Assembly: GCF_028554725.1 (NCBI RefSeq)
Contig: NC_071670.1
Span: 22,190,001 to 22,254,000, forward strand
Direction of reading: 5' to 3'
Length of the DNA: 64,000 nucleotides
Source: Zeugodacus cucurbitae
Lineage: Eukaryota; Arthropoda; Insecta; Diptera; Tephritidae
Part shown: positions 1 to 14,500 of the stretch, piece by piece
Position numbering within the stretch: the first letter of the stretch is position 1
Layout: the number at the start of each line of letters is the position of its first letter
Program-made: the position numbers and the translations under genes
Notes under the pieces: generated by a model
What the model was told of the DNA's origin: nothing
Database searches by the model: none
The model's input: the letters and a program-made list of their open reading frames with translations, nothing else

Positions 1-1559
1 TACAAAATAAATGATTATGAATAAACATTCTTTATATTTTATTTGTCGATATTTAACATGCAGGAAAGTGAACTTTTATCTTACATGTGATAAAATACAA
101 AATAAATGATTATGAAATCATGTTCTTTATGTTTTTATTTGTCGATATTCAACTTGCACGAAAGTGAACTTTTATCTTAAATCTGATAAAATATAAAATA
201 AATGATAATGAATAAATGTTCTTTATGTTTCCAGTTGTCGATAAACAACTCGCAAGAAAGTGAACTTTGATCTTAAATGTGATAAAAATACAAAATAAAT
301 GATTATGAATAAACATTCTTTATGTTTCTATTTGTCGATAAACAACTTGCAAGAAAGTGAACTTTGATAATAAATGTGATAAAATACAAAATAAATGATT
401 ATGAATAAACATTCTTTATGTTTTTATTTGTCGGTATTTAACTTGCAGGAAAGTGAACTTTTATCTTACATGTGATAAAATACAAAATAAATGATTATGA
501 ATAAATGTTCTTTATGTTTTTATTTGTCAATATTCAACTTGCTAGAATGTGAACTTTGATATTAAATGTGATAAAATACAAAATAAATGATTATGAATAA
601 ACATTCTTTATGTTTTTATTTGTCGGTATTTAACTTGCGGAAAAGTGAACTTTTATCTTACATGTGATAAAATACAAAATAAATGATTATGAATAAATGT
701 TCTTTATGTTTTTATTTGTCGGTATTTAACTTGCAGGAAAGTGAACTTTGATCTTAAATGTGATAAAATACAAAGTAAATGATTATGAATAAACATTCTT
801 TATGCTTTTATTTGTCGATATTCAACTTGCAAGAAAATCAACTTTGATCTTAAATGTGATAAAATACAAAATAAATGATTATGAATAAATGTTCTTTATG
901 TTTTTATTTGTCAATATTCAACTTGCAAGAATGTGAACTTGATCATAAATCTGATAAAAATACAAAATAAATGATTATGAATAAACATTCTTTATGTTTC
1001 TATTTGTCGATAAACATCTCGCAAGAAAGTGAACTTTGATATTAAATGTGATAAAATACAAAATAAATGATTATGAATAAACATTCTTTATGTTTTTATT
1101 TGTCGATATTCAACTTGCAGGAAAGTGAACTTTGATATTAAATGTGATAAAATACAAAATAAATGATTATGAGTAAGCATTCTTTATGTTTTTATTTGTC
1201 GGTATTTAACTTGCAGGAAAGTGAACTTTTATCTTACATGTGATAAAATACAAAATAAATGATTATGAATAAAAGTTCTTTATGTTTTTATTTGTCAATA
1301 TTCAACTTGCTAGAATGTGAACTTTGATATTAAATGTGATAAAATACAAAATAAATGATTATGAATAAACATTCTTTATGTTTTTATTTGTCGGTATTTA
1401 ACTTGCGGAAAAGTGAACTTTTATCTTACATGTGATAGGAATAAACATTCTTTATGTTTTTATTTGTCGATATTTAAATTGCAGGAAAGTGAACTTTTAT
1501 CTTACATGTGATAAAATACAAAATAAATGATTATGAAATCATGTTCTTTGTGTTTTTAT
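1..1559 (+). repeat. Satellite section: mosaic of monomer classes
   Basis: About 16 monomers. Positions 96-745 read as a copy of 4347-4996 (offset 4251), with the marker series AAATATAAAATAAATG, TTTCCAGTTGTCG, CGGTATT and TTGCGGAAAAG in the same order. From about 745 the section switches to the sequence seen at 5955-6170. The first monomer carries the rare ACATGCAGG and is matched by one monomer at 1997. No gene, mobile element or unique DNA is seen here. Confidence 0.8.
1429..1445 (+). other. Deletion junction between monomers
   Basis: The text runs TACATGTGATAGGAATAAAC, whereas intact relatives (for example 5583-5620) have GATAAAATAC, AAATAAATG and ATTAGGAATAAAC between the same flanks. 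About 20 bp are missing between two GAT-like words. This looks like a slippage or microhomology-mediated deletion and I saw it only once in the window. Confidence 0.75.
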
Positions 1560-4152
1560 TTGTCGATAAACAACTTGCAAGAAAGTGAACTTTGACCTTA
1601 AATGTGATAAAAATACAAAAAAATGATTATGAATAAACATTCTTTATGCTTTTATTTGTCGATATTCAACTTGCAAGAAAAGGAACTTTGATCTTAAATG
1701 TGATAAAATACAAAATAAATGATTATGAATAAATGTTCTTTATGTTTTTATTTGTCAATATTCAACTTGCAAGAATGTGAACTTGATCATAAATCTGATA
1801 AAAATACAAAATAAATGGTTATGAATAAACATTCTTTATGTTTTTATTTGTCGATATTTAACTTGCAAGAAAGTGAACTTGATCTTAAATCTAATAAAAA
1901 TACAAAATTAATGATTATGAATAAACATTCTTTATGTTTCTGTTTGTCGATAAACAACTTGCAAGAAAGTGAACTTTGATCTTAAATCTGATAAAATACA
2001 AAATAAATGATTATGAATAAACATTCTTTATATTTTATTTGTCGATATTTAACATGCAGGAAAGTGAACTTTTATCTTACATGTGATAAAATACAAAATA
2101 AATGATTATGAATAAATGTTCTTTATGTTTTTATTTGTCAATATTCAATTTGCTAGAATGTGAACTTTGATATTAAATGTGATAAAAATACAAAATAAAT
2201 GATTATGAATAAACATTCTTTATGTTTTTATTTGTCGATATTTAACTTGCAGGAAAGTGAACTTTGATATTAAATGTGATAAAATACAAAATAAATGATT
2301 AGGAATAAACATTCTATATGTTTCTATTAGTCGATAAACAACTTGCAAGAAAGTGAACTTTGACCTTAAATGTGATAAAAATACAAAATAAATGATTATG
2401 AATAAACATTCTTTATGTTTTTATTTGTCGATATTTAACTTGCAGGAAAGTGAACTTTGATCTTAAATGTGATAAAATACAAAATAAATGATTATGAATA
2501 AATGTTCTTTATGTTTTTATTTGTCAATATTCAACTTGCAAGAATGTGAACTTGATCATAAATCTGATAAAAATACAAAATTAATGATTATGAATAAATG
2601 TTCTTTATGTTTTTATTTTTAATATTCAACTCGCAAGAAAGTGAACTTTGATCTTAAATGTGATCAAATACGAAATAAATGATAATGAAATTATGTTCTT
2701 TATGTTTTTATTTGTCGATATTCAACTTGCACGAAAGTGAACTTTTATCTTAAATCTGATAAAATATGAAATAAATGATTATGAATAAATGTTCTTTATG
2801 TTTCCAGTTGTCGATAAACAATTTGCAAGAAAGTGAACTTTGATCTTAAATGTGATAAAATACAAAATAAATGATTATGAATAAATGTTCTTTATGTTTT
2901 TATTTGTCAATATTCAACTTGCAAGAATTTGAACTTGATCATAAATCTGATAAAAATACAAAATAAATGATTATGAGTAAACATTCATTCTTGCAAGAAA
3001 TTGAACTTGATCATAAATCTGATAAAAATACAAAATTAATGATTATGAATAAATGTTCTTTATGTTTTTATTTTTAATATTCAACTCGCAAGAAAGTGAA
3101 CTTTGATCTTAAATGTGATCAAATACGAAATAAATGATAATGAAATTATGTTCTTTATGTTTTTATTTGTCGATATTCAACTTGCACGAAAGTGAACTTT
3201 TATCTTAAATCTGATAAAATATGAAATAAATGATTATGAATAAACATTCTTTATGTTTTTATTTGTCGGTAAACAACTTGCAAGAAAGTGAACTTTGATC
3301 TTAAATGTGATAAAATACAAAATAAATGATTATGAATAAATGCTCTTTATGTTTTTATTTGTCAACATTCAACTTGCAAGAATGTGAACTTGATCTTAAA
3401 TCTGATAAAAATACAAAATAAATGATTATGAATAAACATTCTTTATGTTTCTATTTGTCGATAAACAACTTGCAAGAAAGTGAACTTTAATATTAAATGT
3501 GATCAAATACGAAATAAATGATAATGAAATTATGTTCTTTATGTTTTTATTTGTCGATATTCAACTTGCACGAAAGTGAACTTTTATCTTAAATCTGATA
3601 AAATATGAAATAAATGATTATGAATAAATGTTCTTTATGTTTCCAGTTGTCGATAAACAACTTGCAAGAAAGTGAACTTTGATCTTAAATGTGATAAAAT
3701 ACAAAATAAATGATTATGAATAAATGTTCTTTATGTTTTTATTTGTCAATATTCAACTTGCAAGAATTTGAACTTGATCATAAATCTGATAAAAATACAA
3801 AATAAATGATTATGAGTAAACATTCATTCTTGCAAGAAATTGAACTTGATCATAAATCTGATAAAAATACAAAATTAATGATTATGAATAAATGTTCTTT
3901 ATGTTTTTATTTTTAATATTCAACTCGCAAGAAAGTGAACTTTGATCTTAAATGTGATCAAATACGAAATAAATGATAATAAAATTATGTTCTTTATGTT
4001 TTTATTTGTCGATATTCAACTTGCACGAAAGTGAACTTTTACCTTAAATCTGATAAAATATGAAATAAATGATTATGAATAAACATTCTTTATGTTTTTA
4101 TTTGTCGATAAACAACTTGCAAGAAAGTGAACTTTGATCTTAAATGTGATAA
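1560..4152 (+). repeat. Partial left copy of the 4105 bp higher-order repeat
   Basis: From about 1560 to 2981 this section matches 8714-10134 at offset 7153. Shared markers include AATGGTTATG near 1815 and ATTCTATATG at 2311 (matching 9464). After an extra 839 bp, matching resumes at offset 6314 (3820 to 10134) and continues through 4152 into 6361. It is therefore the truncated left-hand copy of the repeat unit seen complete at 8571-12675. A 1 bp deletion distinguishes it at about 1620 (ACAAAAAAATG for ACAAAATAAATG). Confidence 0.8.
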
Positions 4153-4444
4153 AATACAAAATAAATGATTATGAATAAATGCTCTTTATGTTTTTATTTG
4201 TCAACATTCAACTTGCAAGAATGTGAACTTGATCTTAAATCTGATAAAAATACAAAATAAATGATTATGAATAAACATTCTTTATGTTTCTATTTGTCGA
4301 TAAACAACTTGCAAGAAAGTGAACTTTAATATTAAATGTGATCAAATACGAAATAAATGATAATGAAATTATGTTCTTTATGTTTTTATTTGTCGATATT
4401 CAACTTGCACGAAAGTGAACTTTTATCTTAAATCTGATAAAATA
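2656..4444 (+). repeat. 839 bp direct tandem duplication
   Basis: Two copies lie about 839 bp apart, near 2656-3494 and 3495-4333, with similarity continuing to about 4444. The shortened monomer word ACATTCATTC occurs at 2981 and again at 3820. The copies differ at a few places, for example GATAATGAAATTATG in the first and GATAATAAAATTATG in the second, and TCGGTAAAC at about 3267 against TCGATAAAC at about 4106. The homologous positions at 10134 and 14240 have one copy each, so the doubling is local to this segment. Confidence 0.8.
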
Positions 4445-7400
4445 TAAAATAAATGATAATGAATAAATGTTCTTTATGTTTCCAGTTGTCGATAAACAAC
4501 TCGCAAGAAAGTGAACTTTGATCTTAAATGTGATAAAAATACAAAATAAATGATTATGAATAAACATTCTTTATGTTTCTATTTGTCGATAAACAACTTG
4601 CAAGAAAGTGAACTTTGATAATAAATGTGATAAAATACAAAATAAATGATTATGAATAAACATTCTTTATGTTTTTATTTGTCGGTATTTAACTTGCAGG
4701 AAAGTGAACTTTTATCTTACATGTGATAAAATACAAAATAAATGATTATGAATAAATGTTATTTATGTTTTTATTTGTCAATATTCAACTTGCTAGAATG
4801 TGAACTTTGATATTAAATGTGATAAAATACAAAATAAATGATTATGAATAAACATTCTTTATGTTTTTATTTGTCGGTATTTAACTTGCGGAAAAGTGAA
4901 CTTTTATCTTACATGTGATAAAATACAAAATAAATGATTATGAATAAATGTTCTTTATGTTTTTATTTGTCGGTATTTAACTTGCAGGAAAGTGAACTTT
5001 TATCTTACATGTGATAAAATACAAATTAAATGATTATGAATAAATGTTCTTTATGTTTTTATTTGTCAATATTCAACTTGCTAGAATGTGAACTTTGATA
5101 TTAAATGTGATAAAATACAAAATAAATGATTATGAATAAACATTCTTTATGTTTTTATTTGTCGATATTCAACTTGCAGGAAAGTGAACTTTGATATTAA
5201 ATGTGATAAAATACAAAATAAATGATTATGAGTAAGCATTCTTTATGTTTTTATTTGTCGGTATTTAACTTGCAGGAAAGTGAACTTTTATCTTACATGT
5301 GATAAAATACAAAATAAATGATTATGAATAAATGTTCTTTATGTTTTTATTTGTCGATATTCAACTTGCAGGAAAGTGAACTTTGATATTAAATGTGATA
5401 AAATACAAAATAAATGATTATGAGTAAGCATTCTTTATGTTTTTATTTGTCGGTATTTAACTTGCAGGAAAGTGAACTTTTATCTTACATGTGATAAAAT
5501 ACAAAATAAATGATTATGAATAAATGTTCTTTATGTTTTTATTTGTCGGTATTTAACTTGCGGAAAAGTGAACTTTTATCTTACATGTGATAAAATACAA
5601 AATAAATGATTAGGAATAAACATTCTTTATGTTTTTATTTGTCGATATTTAAATTGCAGGAAAGTGAACTTTTATCTTACATGTGATAAAATACAAAATA
5701 AATGATTATGAAATCATGTTCTTTATGTTTTTATTTGTCGATATTCAACTTGCACGAAAGTGAACTTTTATCTTAAATCTGATAAAATATAAAATAAATG
5801 ATAATGAGTAAACATTCTTTATGTTTTTATTTGTCGATATTTAACTTGCAAGAAAGTGAACTTGATCTTAAATCTGATAAAAATACAAAATTAATGATTA
5901 TGAATAAACATTCTTTATGTTTCTATTTGTCGATAAACAACTTGCAAGAAAGTGAACTTTGATCTTAAATGTGATAAAATACAAAGTAAATGATTATGAA
6001 TAAACATTCTTTATGCTTTTATTTGTCGATATTCAACTTGCAAGAAAAGGAACTTTGATCTTAAATGTGATAAAATACAAAATAAATGATTATGAATAAA
6101 TGTTCTTTATGTTTTTATTTGTCAATATTCAACTTGCAAGAATGTGAACTTGATCATAAATCTGATAAAAATACAAAATCAATGGTTATGAATAAACATT
6201 CTTTATGTTTTTATTTGTCGATATTTAACTTGCAAGAAAGTGAACTTGATCTTAAATCTAATAAAAATACAAAATTAATGATTATGAATAAACATTCTTT
6301 ATATTTTATTTGTCGATATTTAACTTGCAGGAAAGTGAACTTTGATATTAAATGTGATAAAAATACAAAATAAATGATTATGAATAAATGCTCTTTATGT
6401 TTTTATTTGTCAACATTCAACTTGCAAGAATGTGAACTTGATCTTAAATCTGATAAAAATACAAAATAAATGATTATGAATAAACATTCTTTATGTTTCT
6501 ATTTGTCGATAAACAACTTGCAAGAAAGTGAACTTTAATATTAAATGTGATCAAATACGAAATAAATGATAATGAAATTATGTTCTTTATGTTTTTATTT
6601 GTCGATATTCAACTTGCACGAAAGTGAACTTTTATCTTAAATCTGATAAAATATAAAATAAATGATAATGAATAAATGTTCTTTATGTTTCCAGTTGTCG
6701 ATAAACAACTCGCAAGAAAGTGAACTTTGATCTTAAATGTGATAAAAATACAAAATAAATGATTATGAATAAACATTCTTTATGTTTCTATTTGTCGATA
6801 AACAACTTGCAAGAAAGTGAACTTTGATAATAAATGTGATAAAATACAAAATAAATGATTATGAATAAACATTCTTTATGTTTTTATTTGTCGGTATTTA
6901 ACTTGCAGGAAAGTGAACTTTTATCTTACATGTGATAAAATACAAAATAAATGATTATGAATAAATGTTATTTATGTTTTTATTTGTCAATATTCAACTT
7001 GCTAGAATGTGAACTTTGATATTAAATGTGATAAAATACAAAATAAATGATTATGAATAAACATTCTTTATGTTTTTATTTGTCGGTATTTAACTTGCGG
7101 AAAAGTGAACTTTTATCTTACATGTGATAAAATACAAAATAAATGATTATGAATAAATGTTCTTTATGTTTTTATTTGTCGGTATTTAACTTGCAGGAAA
7201 GTGAACTTTTATCTTACATGTGATAAAATACAAATTAAATGATTATGAATAAATGTTCTTTATGTTTTTATTTGTCAATATTCAACTTGCTAGAATGTGA
7301 ACTTTGATATTAAATGTGATAAAATACAAAATAAATGATTATGAATAAACATTCTTTATGTTTTTATTTGTCGATATTCAACTTGCAGGAAAGTGAACTT

Positions 7401-8570
7401 TGATATTAAATGTGATAAAATACAAAATAAATGATTATGAGTAAGCATTCTTTATGTTTTTATTTGTCGGTATTTAACTTGCAGGAAAGTGAACTTTTAT
7501 CTTACATGTGATAAAATACAAAATAAATGATTATGAATAAATGTTCTTTATGTTTTTATTTGTCGATATTCAACTTGCAGGAAAGTGAACTTTGATATTA
7601 AATGTGATAAAATACAAAATAAATGATTATGAGTAAGCATTCTTTATGTTTTTATTTGTCGGTATTTAACTTGCAGGAAAGTGAACTTTTATCTTACATG
7701 TGATAAAATACAAAATAAATGATTATGAATAAATGTTCTTTATGTTTTTATTTGTCGGTATTTAACTTGCGGAAAAGTGAACTTTTATCTTACATGTGAT
7801 AAAATACAAAATAAATGATTAGGAATAAACATTCTTTATGTTTTTATTTGTCGATATTTAAATTGCAGGAAAGTGAACTTTTATCTTACATGTGATAAAA
7901 TACAAAATAAATGATTATGAAATCATGTTCTTTATGTTTTTATTTGTCGATATTCAACTTGCACGAAAGTGAACTTTTATCTTAAATCTGATAAAATATA
8001 AAATAAATGATAATGAGTAAACATTCTTTATGTTTTTATTTGTCGATATTTAACTTGCAAGAAAGTGAACTTGATCTTAAATCTGATAAAAATACAAAAT
8101 TAATGATTATGAATAAACATTCTTTATGTTTCTATTTGTCGATAAACAACTTGCAAGAAAGTGAACTTTGATCTTAAATGTGATAAAATACAAAGTAAAT
8201 GATTATGAATAAACATTCTTTATGCTTTTATTTGTCGATATTCAACTTGCAAGAAAAGGAACTTTGATCTTAAATGTGATAAAATACAAAATAAATGATT
8301 ATGAATAAATGTTCTTTATGTTTTTATTTGTCAATATTCAACTTGCAAGAATGTGAACTTGATCATAAATCTGATAAAAATACAAAATCAATGGTTATGA
8401 ATAAACATTCTTTATGTTTTTATTTGTCGATATTTAACTTGCAAGAAAGTGAACTTGATCTTAAATCTAATAAAAATACAAAATTAATGATTATGAATAA
8501 ACATTCTTTATATTTTATTTGTCGATATTTAACTTGCAGGAAAGTGAACTTTGATATTAAATGTGATAAA
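4153..8570 (+). repeat. 2209 bp tandem duplication, two near-identical units
   Basis: Units lie at about 4153-6361 and 6362-8570, each about 23 monomers. They share the same order of rare variants: ATGCTCTTTATG, GAACTTTAATATT, AATGTTATTTATG, AAATTAAATG and CAATGGTTATG. A run of 288 bp starting at 6086 is repeated exactly at 8295. I see almost no difference between the units, so the duplication looks recent. A third copy at 10467-12675 belongs to the next higher-order repeat. Confidence 0.88.
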
Positions 8571-11500
8571 AATACAAAATAAATGATTATGAATAAACAT
8601 TCTTTATGTTTTTATTTGTCGATATTTAACTTGCAGGAAAGTGAACTTTGATATTAAATGTGATAAAATACAAAATAAATGATTAGGAATAAACATTCTA
8701 TATGTTTCTATTAGTCGATAAACAACTTGCAAGAAAGTGAACTTTGACCTTAAATGTGATAAAAATACAAAATAAATGATTATGAATAAACATTCTTTAT
8801 GCTTTTATTTGTCGATATTCAACTTGCAAGAAAAGGAACTTTGATCTTAAATGTGATAAAATACAAAATAAATGATTATGAATAAATGTTCTTTATGTTT
8901 TTATTTGTCAATATTCAACTTGCAAGAATGTGAACTTGATCATAAATCTGATAAAAATACAAAATAAATGGTTATGAATAAACATTCTTTATGTTTTTAT
9001 TTGTCGATATTTAACTTGCAAGAAAGTGAACTTGATCTTAAATCTAATAAAAATACAAAATTAATGATTATGAATAAACATTCTTTATGTTTCTATTTGT
9101 CGATAAACAACTTGCAAGAAAGTGAACTTTGATCTTAAATCTGATAAAATACAAAATAAATGATTATGAATAAACATTCTTTATATTTTATTTGTCGATA
9201 TTTAACTTGCAGGAAAGTGAACTTTTATCTTACATGTGATAAAATACAAAATAAATGATTATGAATAAATGTTCTTTATGTTTTTATTTGTCAATATTCA
9301 ATTTGCTAGAATGTGAACTTTGATATTAAATGTGATAAAAATACAAAATAAATGATTATGAATAAACATTCTTTATGTTTTTATTTGTCGATATTTAACT
9401 TGCAGGAAAGTGAACTTTGATATTAAATGTGATAAAATACAAAATAAATGATTAGGAATAAACATTCTATATGTTTCTATTAGTCGATAAACAACTTGCA
9501 AGAAAGTGAACTTTGACCTTAAATGTGATAAAAATACAAAATAAATGATTATGAATAAACATTCTTTATGTTTTTATTTGTCGATATTTAACTTGCAGGA
9601 AAGTGAACTTTGATCTTAAATGTGATAAAATACAAAATAAATGATTATGAATAAATGTTCTTTATGTTTTTATTTGTCAATATTCAACTTGCAAGAATGT
9701 GAACTTGATCATAAATCTGATAAAAATACAAAATTAATGATTATGAATAAATGTTCTTTATGTTTTTATTTTTAATATTCAACTCGCAAGAAAGTGAACT
9801 TTGATCTTAAATGTGATCAAATACGAAATAAATGATAATGAAATTATGTTCTTTATGTTTTTATTTGTCGATATTCAACTTGCACGAAAGTGAACTTTTA
9901 TCTTAAATCTGATAAAATATGAAATAAATGATTATGAATAAATGTTCTTTATGTTTCCAGTTGTCGATAAACAACTTGCAAGAAAGTGAACTTTGATCTT
10001 AAATGTGATAAAATACAAAATAAATGATTATGAATAAATGTTCTTTATGTTTTTATTTGTCAATATTCAACTTGCAAGAATTTGAACTTGATCATAAATC
10101 TGATAAAAATACAAAATAAATGATTATGAGTAAACATTCATTCTTGCAAGAAATTGAACTTGATCATAAATCTGATAAAAATACAAAATTAATGATTATG
10201 AATAAATGTTCTTTATGTTTTTATTTTTAATATTCAACTCGCAAGAAAGTGAACTTTGATCTTAAATGTGATCAAATACGAAATAAATGATAATAAAATT
10301 ATGTTCTTTATGTTTTTATTTGTCGATATTCAACTTGCACGAAAGTGAACTTTTACCTTAAATCTGATAAAATATGAAATAAATGATTATGAATAAACAT
10401 TCTTTATGTTTTTATTTGTCGATAAACAACTTGCAAGAAAGTGAACTTTGATCTTAAATGTGATAAAATACAAAATAAATGATTATGAATAAATGCTCTT
10501 TATGTTTTTATTTGTCAACATTCAACTTGCAAGAATGTGAACTTGATCTTAAATCTGATAAAAATACAAAATAAATGATTATGAATAAACATTCTTTATG
10601 TTTCTATTTGTCGATAAACAACTTGCAAGAAAGTGAACTTTAATATTAAATGTGATCAAATACGAAATAAATGATAATGAAATTATGTTCTTTATGTTTT
10701 TATTTGTCGATATTCAACTTGCACGAAAGTGAACTTTTATCTTAAATCTGATAAAATATAAAATAAATGATAATGAATAAATGTTCTTTATGTTTCCAGT
10801 TGTCGATAAACAACTCGCAAGAAAGTGAACTTTGATCTTAAATGTGATAAAAATACAAAATAAATGATTATGAATAAACATTCTTTATGTTTCTATTTGT
10901 CGATAAACAACTTGCAAGAAAGTGAACTTTGATAATAAATGTGATAAAATACAAAATAAATGATTATGAATAAACATTCTTTATGTTTTTATTTGTCGGT
11001 ATTTAACTTGCAGGAAAGTGAACTTTTATCTTACATGTGATAAAATACAAAATAAATGATTATGAATAAATGTTATTTATGTTTTTATTTGTCAATATTC
11101 AACTTGCTAGAATGTGAACTTTGATATTAAATGTGATAAAATACAAAATAAATGATTATGAATAAACATTCTTTATGTTTTTATTTGTCGGTATTTAACT
11201 TGCGGAAAAGTGAACTTTTATCTTACATGTGATAAAATACAAAATAAATGATTATGAATAAATGTTCTTTATGTTTTTATTTGTCGGTATTTAACTTGCA
11301 GGAAAGTGAACTTTTATCTTACATGTGATAAAATACAAATTAAATGATTATGAATAAATGTTCTTTATGTTTTTATTTGTCAATATTCAACTTGCTAGAA
11401 TGTGAACTTTGATATTAAATGTGATAAAATACAAAATAAATGATTATGAATAAACATTCTTTATGTTTTTATTTGTCGATATTCAACTTGCAGGAAAGTG

Positions 11501-14500
11501 AACTTTGATATTAAATGTGATAAAATACAAAATAAATGATTATGAGTAAGCATTCTTTATGTTTTTATTTGTCGGTATTTAACTTGCAGGAAAGTGAACT
11601 TTTATCTTACATGTGATAAAATACAAAATAAATGATTATGAATAAATGTTCTTTATGTTTTTATTTGTCGATATTCAACTTGCAGGAAAGTGAACTTTGA
11701 TATTAAATGTGATAAAATACAAAATAAATGATTATGAGTAAGCATTCTTTATGTTTTTATTTGTCGGTATTTAACTTGCAGGAAAGTGAACTTTTATCTT
11801 ACATGTGATAAAATACAAAATAAATGATTATGAATAAATGTTCTTTATGTTTTTATTTGTCGGTATTTAACTTGCGGAAAAGTGAACTTTTATCTTACAT
11901 GTGATAAAATACAAAATAAATGATTAGGAATAAACATTCTTTATGTTTTTATTTGTCGATATTTAAATTGCAGGAAAGTGAACTTTTATCTTACATGTGA
12001 TAAAATACAAAATAAATGATTATGAAATCATGTTCTTTATGTTTTTATTTGTCGATATTCAACTTGCACGAAAGTGAACTTTTATCTTAAATCTGATAAA
12101 ATATAAAATAAATGATAATGAGTAAACATTCTTTATGTTTTTATTTGTCGATATTTAACTTGCAAGAAAGTGAACTTGATCTTAAATCTGATAAAAATAC
12201 AAAATTAATGATTATGAATAAACATTCTTTATGTTTCTATTTGTCGATAAACAACTTGCAAGAAAGTGAACTTTGATCTTAAATGTGATAAAATACAAAG
12301 TAAATGATTATGAATAAACATTCTTTATGCTTTTATTTGTCGATATTCAACTTGCAAGAAAAGGAACTTTGATCTTAAATGTGATAAAATACAAAATAAA
12401 TGATTATGAATAAATGTTCTTTATGTTTTTATTTGTCAATATTCAACTTGCAAGAATGTGAACTTGATCATAAATCTGATAAAAATACAAAATCAATGGT
12501 TATGAATAAACATTCTTTATGTTTTTATTTGTCGATATTTAACTTGCAAGAAAGTGAACTTGATCTTAAATCTAATAAAAATACAAAATTAATGATTATG
12601 AATAAACATTCTTTATATTTTATTTGTCGATATTTAACTTGCAGGAAAGTGAACTTTGATATTAAATGTGATAAAAATACAAAATAAATGATTATGAATA
12701 AACATTCTTTATGTTTTTATTTGTCGATATTTAACTTGCAGGAAAGTGAACTTTGATATTAAATGTGATAAAATACAAAATAAATGATTAGGAATAAACA
12801 TTCTATATGTTTCTATTAGTCGATAAACAACTTGCAAGAAAGTGAACTTTGACCTTAAATGTGATAAAAATACAAAATAAATGATTATGAATAAACATTC
12901 TTTATGCTTTTATTTGTCGATATTCAACTTGCAAGAAAAGGAACTTTGATCTTAAATGTGATAAAATACAAAATAAATGATTATGAATAAATGTTCTTTA
13001 TGTTTTTATTTGTCAATATTCAACTTGCAAGAATGTGAACTTGATCATAAATCTGATAAAAATACAAAATAAATGGTTATGAATAAACATTCTTTATGTT
13101 TTTATTTGTCGATATTTAACTTGCAAGAAAGTGAACTTGATCTTAAATCTAATAAAAATACAAAATTAATGATTATGAATAAACATTCTTTATGTTTCTA
13201 TTTGTCGATAAACAACTTGCAAGAAAGTGAACTTTGATCTTAAATCTGATAAAATACAAAATAAATGATTATGAATAAACATTCTTTATATTTTATTTGT
13301 CGATATTTAACTTGCAGGAAAGTGAACTTTTATCTTACATGTGATAAAATACAAAATAAATGATTATGAATAAATGTTCTTTATGTTTTTATTTGTCAAT
13401 ATTCAATTTGCTAGAATGTGAACTTTGATATTAAATGTGATAAAAATACAAAATAAATGATTATGAATAAACATTCTTTATGTTTTTATTTGTCGATATT
13501 TAACTTGCAGGAAAGTGAACTTTGATATTAAATGTGATAAAATACAAAATAAATGATTAGGAATAAACATTCTATATGTTTCTATTAGTCGATAAACAAC
13601 TTGCAAGAAAGTGAACTTTGACCTTAAATGTGATAAAAATACAAAATAAATGATTATGAATAAACATTCTTTATGTTTTTATTTGTCGATATTTAACTTG
13701 CAGGAAAGTGAACTTTGATCTTAAATGTGATAAAATACAAAATAAATGATTATGAATAAATGTTCTTTATGTTTTTATTTGTCAATATTCAACTTGCAAG
13801 AATGTGAACTTGATCATAAATCTGATAAAAATACAAAATTAATGATTATGAATAAATGTTCTTTATGTTTTTATTTTTAATATTCAACTCGCAAGAAAGT
13901 GAACTTTGATCTTAAATGTGATCAAATACGAAATAAATGATAATGAAATTATGTTCTTTATGTTTTTATTTGTCGATATTCAACTTGCACGAAAGTGAAC
14001 TTTTATCTTAAATCTGATAAAATATGAAATAAATGATTATGAATAAATGTTCTTTATGTTTCCAGTTGTCGATAAACAACTTGCAAGAAAGTGAACTTTG
14101 ATCTTAAATGTGATAAAATACAAAATAAATGATTATGAATAAATGTTCTTTATGTTTTTATTTGTCAATATTCAACTTGCAAGAATTTGAACTTGATCAT
14201 AAATCTGATAAAAATACAAAATAAATGATTATGAGTAAACATTCATTCTTGCAAGAAATTGAACTTGATCATAAATCTGATAAAAATACAAAATTAATGA
14301 TTATGAATAAATGTTCCTTATGTTTTTATTTTTAATATTCAACTCGCAAGAAAGTGAACTTTGATCTTAAATGTGATCAAATACGAAATAAATGATAATG
14401 AAATTATGTTCTTTATGTTTTTATTTGTCGATATTCAACTTGCACGAAAGTGAACTTTTATCTTAAATCTGATAAAATATGAAATAAATGATTATGAATA

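Noticed and set aside
6086..6373. 95-codon open reading frame, repeated exactly at 8295-8582 and 12400-12687
   Set aside because: It is three satellite monomers read through because their usual TAA is mutated. Start and stop lie inside monomer sequence, there is no distinct codon usage or domain, and the copies exist because the block was duplicated. Not called as a gene.
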